The notes under the pieces: model-generated
What the model was told of the DNA's origin: nothing
What the model saw: only the letters and a program-made list of their open reading frames with translations
The model's database searches: none
In this document: positions 1 through 9,823 of the stretch, one piece after another
How positions within the stretch are numbered: position 1 is the first letter of the stretch
Layout of the letters: each line of letters begins with the position of its first letter
Assembly (NCBI GenBank): GCA_004835665.1
Contig: RBKR01000013.1
Location: forward strand, 372,001 to 436,000
From: Phoma sp. XZ068
Lineage: Eukaryota; Ascomycota; Dothideomycetes; Pleosporales; Didymellaceae
Length of the DNA: 64,000 nt
Direction: 5' to 3'
Translations under genes and position numbers: made by a program

Positions 1-430
1 CCAAAGTGTAACATCTGCCAAACTATTCGCCCACACTAGGGCAATGGAAATATGCTGCATTAAGTCATCTAGTTCACAGTCTGAACTCAGGTCTGCCTCG
101 TCTTTGAGCATCTGACCTCGTGTAGCCCTGCCAAAGGCGGGATTGGCAGTGTGGCTCAGCACCGCCTCCACCAATATCCGTTCACTGCCCAACACCATAT
201 TCAGCGGCTAGCGTTCCGACTACCGAGCACCACCATAGAACATCATGTTAAAGGCATCCTCTTCCCATTTTCACTTCTACGTGGTCAGACTTTCCTACAA
301 CCTAGCAGCAAAGTCAAACTCATGCCTAAAATCGAACAATCGACATACGCACACGTGTCGGGCTATCGGTGAGCTCATTAGCTCTTACTATCTACACCTG
401 GGATGTAGATGTGCAAACCGAACACGGAAA
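1..430. other. Left-edge spacer, no gene seen
   Basis: Short overlapping open frames occur here but none has a recognisable motif. The frame of the next gene stays open upstream to about 245 and contains another ATG, so its 5' end could lie here. Confidence 0.4.
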
Positions 431-832
431 ATGGGCGAACTATACCGCTCCCCCGAGGAGACCAAGGTGTCACCCAAACAGCGAGAACCATACTACATTC
501 ACACCGCCAGCGGCCGCGAATCAGCCAGCCAGTCACGTGCAACTACAGTCAAACCGTCCACGCAGGAAGACACATTGTCCATCCAATCAGCCCCTCTCAT
601 TAACCCCAAACACCCACCCGAGATCTGTCCACCAAGAACGTCGCGGTGGCAGAAACTCAAAGAGGAAAACGAAGAAAGGAAGCGTAGAGAGGTGGTACGG
701 GTCAGCAATGATGAGATAGCTAAACTGACTGGAAGGGATCCGAGAGGGTTTAAGTTATGGGATGAGGAGCAGTGGACGGAGAGGCAGTACGATAGGGAAA
801 TGAAAGAGGCGCGGATGTGTTGTATGATGTAA
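431..832 (+). CDS. Small hydrophilic protein of unknown function
   Basis: I do not recognise the family. From the ATG at 431 the frame gives 133 residues. The first half is Ser/Thr/Pro-rich and probably disordered. The second half is strongly charged, with a Lys/Glu/Arg-rich helix (KLKEENEERKRREVV) followed by a more ordered-looking stretch containing GRDPRGFKLWDEEQW. The last four residues are CCMM; a cysteine at position -4 fits the loose CaaX prenylation rule, which is inference only. An in-frame ATG at 245 would give 195 residues, but the added part looks like non-coding sequence. No intron signal is needed. The charged, tryptophan-containing end makes a real gene more likely than chance, but there is no homology support. 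Confidence 0.42.
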   Translation: MGELYRSPEETKVSPKQREPYYIHTASGRESASQSRATTVKPSTQEDTLSIQSAPLINPKHPPEICPPRTSRWQKLKEENEERKRREVVRVSNDEIAKLTGRDPRGFKLWDEEQWTERQYDREMKEARMCCMM

Positions 833-1961
833 TGCTGGCAGTGGAAGATAAGAAGTAGAGGGCGGATGAGTAACCTGGACAATGGTGTTCTTGGATGGTG
901 ATTCATTTTCCTGTTATTTAGTGCTGATGGCAAGAAGAGCATTGTGTGTATACGCGCGGGTGGTGTGGTGTAGGGCGGAATCGAGTACGCTTCCTCGCCA
1001 AAGTTTCTGTCTCTCACATGTACCTACATTGGCCCAGTGTACTCTAGTCCCGACGGAATCACATATCGGTCGACTGTAAGGGTGAAATGAAGAACAGCTC
1101 AACCCCACACTGATACTCGTCTAGATCATTGAGCGGCGAAGCTCTGAGCATACCGAGTTTTTTTGTGGTTCATGGCGTGGGGGCCAGCAAATCCACCTGC
1201 TTGTACTATCATCGTAGGCTTCCCAATCAGAACGTTGTTCTGGTTTTGCACTGCGTCGGAGGGATTTAGTGTGGTCGTGGTGGTATCCGCAAACTGCTTT
1301 AATCGAACTACCAACATACATGCATCGCACTATTTGTGGACTCGTCAGCATTGCACATCTACCTAAACGAAACATCTGCATCATCAAAACGATACGAAGA
1401 TGAAAGTATAACGGCAGTGGTTGAGGTGCGTCAGTATGCGTGTTCAGGTTGTGGACTTGTGCGCAAAACGTCGTTCGTAGCCGGATCATACGCTGGAAGA
1501 TATGGTCAGGCAGACAATGAGGTATGCAGTAAGAGGACCTAAGTTTCATACCAATCCCTATGAGAGGTCAAGGTACGGTGGGTGGGCGGGACCCCACAAC
1601 GAAGTCTTCTGCTCTAGGCATTTTTGGTTTTGATCCTCTTGATACAAGACTGGAGGCAGCAGTTAGATCTATGGACAGCTTACTTAGTCTTCCTACCTTA
1701 CTGAAGAGCTCCAACGACCATACTGTCGGAAAGAAAGCGGTGTGCCAAGTTATGTGTATGTACCAAGGGCGCTTTTTTTGTTCGCCCGCCAAGCGCGAAT
1801 GCGGTGACATATCGATATGTTATCGGCTCGACCACATATTGTAATAATGAACCTAGCTTGTTCTTTCTCCTCCCTCTCTTTTTCTCTTCTTCTGTTTAAG
1901 TTGAGGACGTTCACCATTCTACTATTTGCACTTCGTGTCTCCGAGGGACCGTCGCACCGCA
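833..1961. other. Spacer upstream of the copper ATPase
   Basis: About 1.1 kb with only short frames on both strands (for example 1121-1549 minus) lacking any family motif. A pyrimidine-rich run at about 1860-1895 lies roughly 70-100 bp before the ATPase start and resembles the CT-rich leaders of fungal promoters. Confidence 0.4.
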
Positions 1962-4900
1962 ATGGCATGCGCTGGGAGTTGTTGCGGATCTGGTCAGGCA
2001 AGCGCTGTACCAGCTGAACATGCTACGCAAGAGCCATCCCTTGTACAAACCTCGAACATTACGCACGATCCAGTTACCTCTACCTCACCACGCCACTCTT
2101 GCGACACACAAAGCTCATCATGTGAAGAAGATGGGTGCTGCTCCAGTGGCCCGAACAAGGGGGACAGTGTATCACATCCGATTTCAAGCTGTGCGCCAAC
2201 TTTGTCCAAAGCTGCTACATCGACTGTCACAAGCAACCCACAGAACGCTCGTGAGGGCGGCGGCTGTTGCTCAAATGAACTACAACCGAGCACAAATGCT
2301 GCTGCGATCCCGCCAAACGATGATCAGACTGCTCACGATGCGCAACAACTTTCGCCTGCACAACGACCAGAATGTTGCTCCTCTGCGATTAGCAAGCAAG
2401 GTTGCTGCACGAGCGAGAAAGAAGCCAACACAAAAATCGACACACTCCAATTATCACCTGGCAATTATGAATTCTTAGACGCCGAAAAGAGCGGTGTTGG
2501 TAAAGAACACATCGTTCTTAGCATATCTGGCATGACTTGCACAGGCTGTGAGACGAAGCTCCACCGGACCTTGGCCACACTGCCCTACGTTGGCAAGCTT
2601 CGGACGAGCCTCATCCTCGCACGTGCCGAGTTCGACCTCGACAACGGTGCTGCGACTGTCGAGGACGTTATCAAACATCTCGCACGCACGACGGAGTTCA
2701 AGTGCGAGCAGGTGTCTACTCAAGGGACAAGCTTTGATCTCATCTGCACTGGGAAGTCCTCGGCATATGCAAGTGAGAAGTGGCCTCATGGCGTAATTGA
2801 CCTACAAGCACTCGATAATGACACAATACGCGTGTTTTATGACCCGAATGTGGTTGGAGCCCGAGACTTGGTCGAGATAGGTTGGGAAAGCGTGATGCAG
2901 CTGGCGCCAATGCGACCAGATCCTTCTCTCGATGTTGGAAACAGGCACGTCTGGCATATGGGCCTAATAACCTTGCTATCTGCATGTCTCACAATACCAG
3001 TCCTCGTCATGGCGTGGGCACCTCTTCCAGACCACGAGGTCGCCTATAGTTCTGCCTCGCTTGCGCTTGCCACCATTGTGCAGGTGTGCATCGCAGGGCC
3101 CTTCTACCCCAAAGCGCTGAAGGCACTCGTCTTCTCGCGGGTCATAGAGATGGACCTGCTGATAGTTTTGAGCACAAGCGCTGCTTATGTATTTTCTGTT
3201 GTTTCTTTTGGATACATGATTGCCGGTAAGCCTCTATCAACGGGCGAGTTCTTCGAGACCAGCACACTCCTTGTCACCCTCATCATGGTTGGGCGCTGGG
3301 TGGCTTCATTGGCTCGACAGAAGGTAAATTGTGTTGTCTTTATGTGCTAGACACGCTCTCTGACTGTATTTAGGCTGCCGAGTCGATCTCGATACGATCT
3401 TTGCAAACTCCCACCGCTATACTTGTCGACGACAATGGACAAGACAAAGATATCGACGCCAGGCTACTCCAATACGGCGATAGATTCAAGGTGGCACCGG
3501 ACTCCCAGTTTCCCACTGATGGTACCGTGATCGAAGGCTTGTCTGAGGTCGATGAATCAATGCTCACCGGCGAATCGAGGCCCGTCGAGAAGCACGTTGG
3601 TTCATCCGTCATCGCAGGATCAATCAACGGATCAGGCATGCTTACCATTCGCCTGACGCGCTTACCGGGAGATAACACTATCACTACGATTGCGAGCATG
3701 GTCGATGAAGCGAAGCTGTCGAAGCCGAGGATACAAGACATTGCCGATACAATTGCGAGTTACTTTGTGCCGGTGGTAGTGGCCCTCACGATCGTCACTT
3801 TCGTCATCTGGATTGCTATAGGCGTCGCTATTCGCAAACAATCCGGCTCGCAGGCCACAATTGAAGCTATCACGTACGCTATCACTGTACTGATAGTATC
3901 GTGTCCCTGCGCAATCGGCCTGGCAGTCCCAATGGTCATCGTCATAGCATCTGGCGTTGCAGCACGGCGTGGCGTAATCTTTAAATCTGCCGCAAGCATT
4001 GAAGTTGCGTATAAGACAACAGACGTTGTGTTCGACAAGACTGGGACGTTAACACTTGGCCAGCTCACGGTAGTCGAGGAAGCCGAATTCTACCGCGATC
4101 CTTCGTTGAGCAAATCATTGCTGCTTGGTTTGCTTACTAACATCAAGCACCCAGTATCAGCTGCTATCGCATCGCACTTAATCAATAAGGGCGTCAAGGC
4201 GCTGGCGATACAGGATGCGAAAGTCGTGACGGGAAAAGGTGTTGAAGGCAGCTGGCAAGGAACAGCCTTGAGATCTGGGAATTCAAGATGGCTCAACCTG
4301 GGTGCACATCCACTGGCTAAGTCTTTGTTGTCTAAAGGCCTCACCGTCACATGCTTCACTCTAGATGGCAATATTGCCGCGATTTACGGACTTCAAGACG
4401 CTCTTCGACCGGACGCCGCATCAACCATATCCGAGCTGCAACGGCACGGTATTATCGTTCATGTACTTTCTGGGGATGACGATGGGGCAGTACAGTCTGT
4501 AGCCGGTCAGCTAGCAGTTCCCGGCAGCAATGTGCGTTCACGTTGCTCCCCTGCTGACAAACGGTCCTATGTCGAAAGCCTTCAGGCGAGGTCGTTACCG
4601 ACTCGAGCATCAAAAAAACAGCACAAACCTATCGTAATGGTTGTTGGGGACGGCACAAATGACGCGGTTGCGCTGGCGCAGGCTACAATTGGAGTCCACA
4701 TGTCGAGCGGCACTGATATCGCCCAGTCGGCCGCCGACGTTGTGCTGATGCGATCTGATCTCTCAGGGATATTGACTCTTCTCGCTATCAGCAGAAAAGC
4801 GATGCATAGAGTAGCGTTCAACTTTGGTTGGAGTTTTGTCTACAACCTATTTGCAGTTCTTCTAGGCGCGGGTGCCTTTGTAAATGCGCGCATTCCGCCA

Positions 4901-4981
4901 GAATTCGCAGGGCTGGGTGAGTTGGTCAGTGTTTTGCCTGTAATTGCTGCTGCGGTACTGCTTAGATGGTCAAGGGTCTGA
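1962..4981 (+). CDS. Copper/heavy-metal P1B-type ATPase (PCA1/CrpA-like)
   Basis: Membrane pump that exports copper or related soft metals from the cytosol using ATP. Exons 1962-3323 and 3374-4981 (50-bp intron, phase 0) give 989 residues. The start chosen is ATG 1962, because the longer frame begins at a non-ATG codon. The first 190 residues carry five Cys-Cys pairs (about 7-8, 59-60, 102-103, 138-139, 148-149). A heavy-metal-associated domain follows with GMTCTGC (Cys 193 and 196). Then come membrane segments, the actuator loop TGES, the transport site CPC (about 631-633), the phosphorylation motif DKTGT (Asp about 675), HP, and the hinge GDGTND (about 880). All catalytic motifs are intact. 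CPC with an HMA domain places it in P1B; the Cys-pair tail resembles fungal PCA1/CrpA pumps. Copper is the likely substrate, but cadmium is possible. Confidence 0.93.
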
Positions 4982-5370
4982 TTGAATATTGTAGCCTTCA
5001 GTGGTATTTTGGAGGTATGAACTGTGGTCCGACAGGATCTGAAGTCGTCAGGCAAATATTCTGTAGTGCCGACCATGGTTCACAATGCACTGTTTTCACC
5101 ATGTAGCGTCATGAAGCTCTGTGATTCGTCAAATATTTACAAGACACGTTGGTACGAGTGAAAGTCGAGGTGACTAGTAAGCGTGATATTTTGTGGCTTC
5201 GGAACTAGCAATTATTTGTTGACTGCAAATCGTATATAATCCCCTTCAGCCCCCTCTCAAGACGATTCATCACACATTACATCTCCTCCACTCTCACACA
5301 ACTATTATATACCAACCACTACTATATAATACCCATCACCAAACAAAACAAAACCACCACCACCATCAAC
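4982..5370. promoter_or_regulatory. Promoter region of the small RING gene
   Basis: The sequence holds a TATA-like run TATATAAT at 5233-5240, about 130 bp before the RING start codon, followed by a C/A-rich leader (5265-5370) nearly free of G. That is typical of a well-expressed fungal 5' untranslated region. The first part is the 3' end of the ATPase transcript. Confidence 0.5.
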
Positions 5371-5664
5371 ATGTCATCTCCATCTACCGTTCCCAAGGTC
5401 ACCCGCGACGACTTCATCTACTCTCTCCAAAAGTACCACACCACTATCGTCGACGCCAGAGACAAAGAGGAATGCGTCATCTGCACGCTCACCCTTTGCG
5501 ATGTCGACGGCTGCAAGATCAAGGACCACGAAGAGCCTGTTCGCCTTCGTTGCGGTCACATCATCGGCAGCAAGTGTGCAGCTACGTGGTTCTCGGAGAG
5601 CGATACTTGCCCAATGTGCAGGACACAGATGTTCCAGGAGCCACAAGAGATTACCTGGTGGTAG
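5371..5664 (+). CDS. Small RING-type zinc-finger protein
   Basis: Single-exon protein of 97 residues, probably a minimal E3 ubiquitin ligase or a RING adaptor. Nearly the whole chain is the RING: CVIC (Cys 35, 38), then CGH (Cys 61, His 63), Cys 69, and CPMC (Cys 80, 83). The position expected for the fifth ligand (three residues after His 63) is Gly 66, giving a C-x-H-x2-G-x2-C pattern. I believe this pattern recurs in fungal small RING proteins, but it means the second zinc site lacks one usual ligand; Cys 43 or 48 may compensate. The leader is C/A-rich and a TATA-like element lies upstream. No transmembrane segment or other domain is present, so substrate and partners are unknown. Confidence 0.8.
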   Translation: MSSPSTVPKVTRDDFIYSLQKYHTTIVDARDKEECVICTLTLCDVDGCKIKDHEEPVRLRCGHIIGSKCAATWFSESDTCPMCRTQMFQEPQEITWW

Positions 5665-5987
5665 CGTGGCTGTGTGTGTGTGATTGTTCCCTGGTACGCG
5701 AGTTTGGTACCAAAATATTGTTGTTGTCAATATTATTTGTTGCGGGGTTGCGGTTCGATACTTTTTCGCTTTGCTGTGTTCGTTGCTTTTCATTAGTGGG
5801 AATGGTCGATATTGTTATTCGTGAGGGTTTTTTGTCACTGTTCAATGATATTTGTTTGCGTACCTTCAACCTGTGCCCTTATGCATAATTTGTATTGTGA
5901 CAATCGTGCAAAATACTTCCAGATTCTACACGTGCCTGCTGAACTGATATGCGATAGAATCTAGGCATGACCTTCCGAAAGCTGCCC
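5665..5987. other. Convergent 3' spacer
   Basis: T-rich 3' flank shared between the RING gene (plus) and the secreted unknown protein (minus). No gene is seen. Confidence 0.5.
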
Positions 5988-7273
5988 TCACAACTTTGCC
6001 CTGTTTTTGCGCAGCACACGCGCCTTCCTCGACTTCTTTGTGGGCGGCGCTCTTGGCTTCTCGACATGCAGGACCTTGGAAGAGTCAGCGATATGTCCGA
6101 GCTCATGTGACAGTTTGAAAATTTGCTAAGAGGTATACATACCATGTTCGGAATCAATGGTTCGGCATCGCCATGGAAGACCTGAATCTTAGAGATGTAC
6201 ATGTTCCCACCAAGTTGATCCTTATGCTGCGCAAGGAAGTAACCGTACGCGCGCCCGTTGGGCGATCCTGGAAGCCGTGTTTAGTCGGAGTTGTATCTCT
6301 AGAATATTGGTCACGTACCCAGGAGCACTTTGCCCTCGTCAGTTTCGGTACTGAAGGTCGCACCAGGCCAGGGGCCGTATGCAGAGTTTGAATTCTTGAG
6401 AGCTCGGCGGATTGCCTCTTGGGTCTCATCGTTTGCGATAGTAACGGTGAACATGTACTTGATGTTGCTTTTGCTCGCCGCATGCTTAGCCCAAAATAGC
6501 CAAGCCACGTCCGAGAATCGCTGAAGTGAAGGCAACCCATCCTTCGGGACTGGTGGCTTACGCTCTTCAGCTGCACTCTCAGGCGCCAACCGATCGAGTC
6601 CGAATATGGCGCCAGTGGAAGTGTTGATGCCAAACTTGTAGTAGCCTCCAGTTGCGCGGTAGGTTGTTGCGCCAACATTATACGTTTGGTCGTCCACCGA
6701 TACGAATTTGGGGTCCTTCGGTGAGGAGGCGAACGAAAAGTCTGCATGGGAAACGTAGATGATATGGATGCCTGTGTTGGGGTCACCGCTTGACCGAGTG
6801 GGCAGACCAAGGTCGCGAAGAGCAGTACCGAGACCTAGGCCAGACCACGGAAGATCATCTTTGGAAAGGAAGTCCACCTTCAAGTCCTCTGGATTAGTGT
6901 TCATGTGCCAGTTCCAGCCAGTCAGGTCATCTGTCATCGTTAGGAATGGGAGGATCTGACAATGAGGCAGTTATTTACTGAAATCGTCCCACTGACTCTC
7001 CGCGGAGGGAAGGATGGGGTTCCAGAACTTGCCGGCGGCGTTGTCACTGGCATGCATTGCCCTCATAAGGTTGTCACCTTTGCATTTGAGGTTATCCCAT
7101 GAGTTATCGTCGAGGGGCGTGGCCGGGAAGTAAACCGTGGCGTGCTCGTCACCTGCGCCTGTGGCCGGTTGCGGTGTGGTAGCGACGCCTTTTAAGTCGA
7201 CCAGGATCGACTCGTTGAAAAGAGCTGCAATTGGCCCGAATGTAGCAAGTAGGACGACCCAGAAGAACTGCAT
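5988..7273 (-). CDS. Secreted protein of unknown family
   Basis: Four exons on the minus strand: 7273-6979, 6930-6319, 6267-6143 and 6074-5988. All joins keep frame and have GT-AG ends (introns 48, 51 and 68 bp), giving 372 residues. The N-terminus MQFFWVVLLATFGPIAA is a clear signal peptide. The mature part has many Trp, Tyr and Asn residues and reads like a compact extracellular fold, with conserved-looking segments such as WNWHMNTNPEDL and GRAYGYFLAQHKDQLGG. The last 25 residues are strongly basic (PPTKKSRKARVLRKNR), unusual for a secreted protein; they may bind a polyanion or be cleaved. I cannot name a family. It could be an effector-like or cell-surface protein, but nothing in the sequence shows that. 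Confidence 0.72.
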
Positions 7274-7555
7274 TGTGGATTGGAAACGTTGAATTGAGGT
7301 TAAGACTGGGGAATTGATGTAAATGATAAAGAAGTACACAAAGACGTCGGCTCGAAGGAGTACTTGAACAGGCAAGTGGGGGCCTACACGTCGAGAAAAC
7401 CCATTTTGGAAGTCCCATGCCTTTTTTTGAGGCATCAAAGTCGAGGTGAAGGCGGGCAACCGCCGAAGTAAGGCTGTACCGCCCTTGCTGTACAACCCTT
7501 TTGCAAACATCACCGCCTATCTTGATGGTCTACGACCTCGATTCTGGTTCATAAT

Positions 7556-9412
7556 TCACCATCTACATCCAGAGGAACGCTGATGATGGCTGTCATTGCT
7601 TAATAGCACTACGTGCTTCCCGTCAATGAGGGGTGTTGTACAATGACTAAATATAGGAGGTTCTGTACTCGCAGTCAGTGCCAATCCAAACGCGGTGTCA
7701 AGATCACGACTTGCCTTTTCCAGCAGGCTACTGAGTACACTTTTTGAATCAGTTTTCTCGCGTTGTTTGCTTGAGTCCTGTGTGCTCTCATCTGCCGAGC
7801 GCTTACTTTGCTCAGGTGAGTGCGACTCGTAGCGTTTGCTTCCACTCGAGCCTTCAGTGTCACTGCTGGGAATCTTTTCCCTCACTGTCACACTGGACAC
7901 ACCGGGATTGGGTTCACCTGGCCTTCGGTCCTTCGAAGTTGACGCTTCTTGATCTGATCTGGCCTCCTCCTTCGTCATTTCCTTTTCCTTCTCCTTCCCA
8001 CTCGGCCTTTCCTTCTCCTTTCCTTTCTCCCTCTCTTTCTGTTTTTCCTTTTCCTTCTTTTCCTCCTTCTTCCTCTGCCTCTCAATCTCTATCTGCCGCT
8101 CCTTTTCTTTCTGCTTTTCTTTCTCCTTCTGCTTCTCCTCTTTCTCTCTCTCCTTCTCCTCTTTCCTTCTCTGCTTCTCAATTTCTCTCTGCCCCTCCTT
8201 CTCTCTTCTCTTCGCATCCTCCTTCAGATGCCACTGCCCACCCGTCAACAGCGCAACTACATCCCCACTACTCGCAGGATGACTCGGATCCGCATACCTC
8301 GATCGAAATTCCGGCTTAGGCAAACTCCCAGCCAACGGATGGGCTGGATGTTCTTGCGTCCACTTGGCGAGCGTATGCTTATCGACATGGTCATCGAACC
8401 ACAAGCCAGCACGATCAAATTTATCCTTCTTCTTCGCGGCCCTGCATGACTCCGCAGCAGCAAACTCGTCAGCAGAAGGCCACACCAGCGGCGCAGAATT
8501 CATCGCGGCAAACTCGCCGCCAGCTGGGACAAGCGCTCGCCGCACTTGCGCTTGCACATTGCGCCATGCGTCACTCGATGAGACTTCGCCCACCGCAACG
8601 CTCTTGCCTGTCTTGACGATACTGATCTGAGGCTGCGGCACAGCGAAATTATCATTAACCCGAACATCCACGAGATTATTGACTTCATCCTCGTGCGGCC
8701 GCCACGTCCCGACAACAGCGAACAACCCCCTCGGCGCAAAGAAGCCTTCATTCGCTTTTTCTAGGAATCCATTCGATTTGATGCGGCTGTTGGCCTCCGC
8801 GATGGTTTCCGTGACCAGCTCGGCTGCGGTTTCAACTAATATACCCACTATTGGGTCTGGTGACGCATTGGCTGCGAGACCGGCTAGTTCGATGGCACCG
8901 AGGAAGGGGTTGGGCACGAGGGATGCGTTCAGCGAGAGGATGAAGTCTAGGAACGAGGTCTGCGAGATGTCGAAGGAGGATAGGAGTGGTGCATAGGCCG
9001 GTGCGAAGCCTCGGGTTCGGGTGTTGGGACGGCGCTGGGGAATGAGGATGGGTGTCGCCAGGATCTGTGATGGCTGTAATGAGAGTGACGATGGTGGTGG
9101 ATTGCGATGGAGGAAGGCTGCGGCGAGGTCTTTGGGGGTAGGTGTTGACTGTGATTTTTCTTTCCCTGATTCCTTGGATGAGACGGACGCTCCATCGGTG
9201 TTGGCAGGCGATTCATCTTGTGCATGCTCAGACTTCCTTCTTACTTTCTTCTCTTTTCTATGGTGAGAAATCTCTGAGAAAAAGCCAACTGTAGCTGCCG
9301 TTGCTTGAACAAGCTCGTCGCCTTTCTTGTCAGTCGGCTCATTCTTAGTGATGTACCTATCCCGCTCCTTGGCTACTTCTTGAAGTAGTTTCGCTTTGAT
9401 GTTGGGAAGCAT
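7556..9412 (-). CDS. Conserved fungal protein with Lys/Glu-rich tract, function unknown
   Basis: Single-exon frame of 618 residues from ATG 9412. The first 100 residues are polar and low-complexity. A more ordered middle (about 120-390) begins with RGFAPAYAPLL and contains a hydrophobic, Ala/Gly-rich region around SLNASLVPNPFLGAIELAGL, a pattern I associate with an uncharacterised ascomycete family. From about 395 to 485 the chain is almost only Lys, Glu, Arg and Gln (KEKE type) and could form a single alpha helix or coiled coil. The C-terminal 130 residues are Ser-rich and disordered, ending GCRW. The tract gives a pyrimidine-only look to the plus strand at about 7953-8226. No catalytic motif is seen; a scaffold or membrane-associated role is only a guess. 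Confidence 0.72.
   Translation of the reverse strand: MLPNIKAKLLQEVAKERDRYITKNEPTDKKGDELVQATAATVGFFSEISHHRKEKKVRRKSEHAQDESPANTDGASVSSKESGKEKSQSTPTPKDLAAAFLHRNPPPSSLSLQPSQILATPILIPQRRPNTRTRGFAPAYAPLLSSFDISQTSFLDFILSLNASLVPNPFLGAIELAGLAANASPDPIVGILVETAAELVTETIAEANSRIKSNGFLEKANEGFFAPRGLFAVVGTWRPHEDEVNNLVDVRVNDNFAVPQPQISIVKTGKSVAVGEVSSSDAWRNVQAQVRRALVPAGGEFAAMNSAPLVWPSADEFAAAESCRAAKKKDKFDRAGLWFDDHVDKHTLAKWTQEHPAHPLAGSLPKPEFRSRYADPSHPASSGDVVALLTGGQWHLKEDAKRREKEGQREIEKQRRKEEKEREKEEKQKEKEKQKEKERQIEIERQRKKEEKKEKEKQKEREKGKEKERPSGKEKEKEMTKEEARSDQEASTSKDRRPGEPNPGVSSVTVREKIPSSDTEGSSGSKRYESHSPEQSKRSADESTQDSSKQREKTDSKSVLSSLLEKASRDLDTAFGLALTASTEPPIFSHCTTPLIDGKHVVLLSNDSHHQRSSGCRW
7953..8226. repeat. Polypyrimidine/polypurine tract coding a KEKE region
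   Basis: The plus strand is a nearly uninterrupted run of C/T (TTCC, TCTC, CTTT units). The minus strand codes about 90 residues of Lys/Glu/Arg/Gln. It is imperfectly repetitive with units of about 6-9 bp. Confidence 0.8.
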
Positions 9413-9823
9413 ATTGTGTTCGTCGATAGAAAATCAGACTTAAAGTCGACGTTAGTATCGTGAAACGCCTCGACTTATTTACCTTCACATCTCTCGGCGC
9501 CCGCGGCCATCACTGCTTCATGGCAGCTGCTGACTTGCATCCAGCATGCAAAGCCACATGCCAGGGCTTGGCCTGGGGACTTTGATTCGACACTAGCGTA
9601 GTCTTGATGAGGCAGTGTTTGGTAAACCCCTTCTGATTGAATCGGTGTCCTGAGCATGTAAGCACGGCAGCCAGCCCAGACTGCCGATCCGGAGAGCTTG
9701 GCATCTGGTCTCGGAACCGACAGACATCGAATGGATACCTAAGTTCAGTGTGGCTCAAGTAGATCAGGACACACGAAGTTCTCAACGGGCTTTGCGTAAT
9801 AATTGCTCTTACATTAATGTTGC
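9413..9823. other. Spacer between two minus-strand genes
   Basis: About 410 bp; short frames only, no motif seen. It holds the promoter of the KEKE-tract gene and the 3' flank of the membrane-protein gene. Confidence 0.4.

Noticed and set aside
1121..1549. 142-codon minus-strand frame
   Set aside because: No conserved motif and opposing frames of similar size; not distinguishable from chance.
7744..8319. Plus-strand Pro/Ser/Phe-rich frame opposite the KEKE gene
   Set aside because: It is the mirror of the purine-rich coding tract; the minus frame is far longer and has ordered regions.
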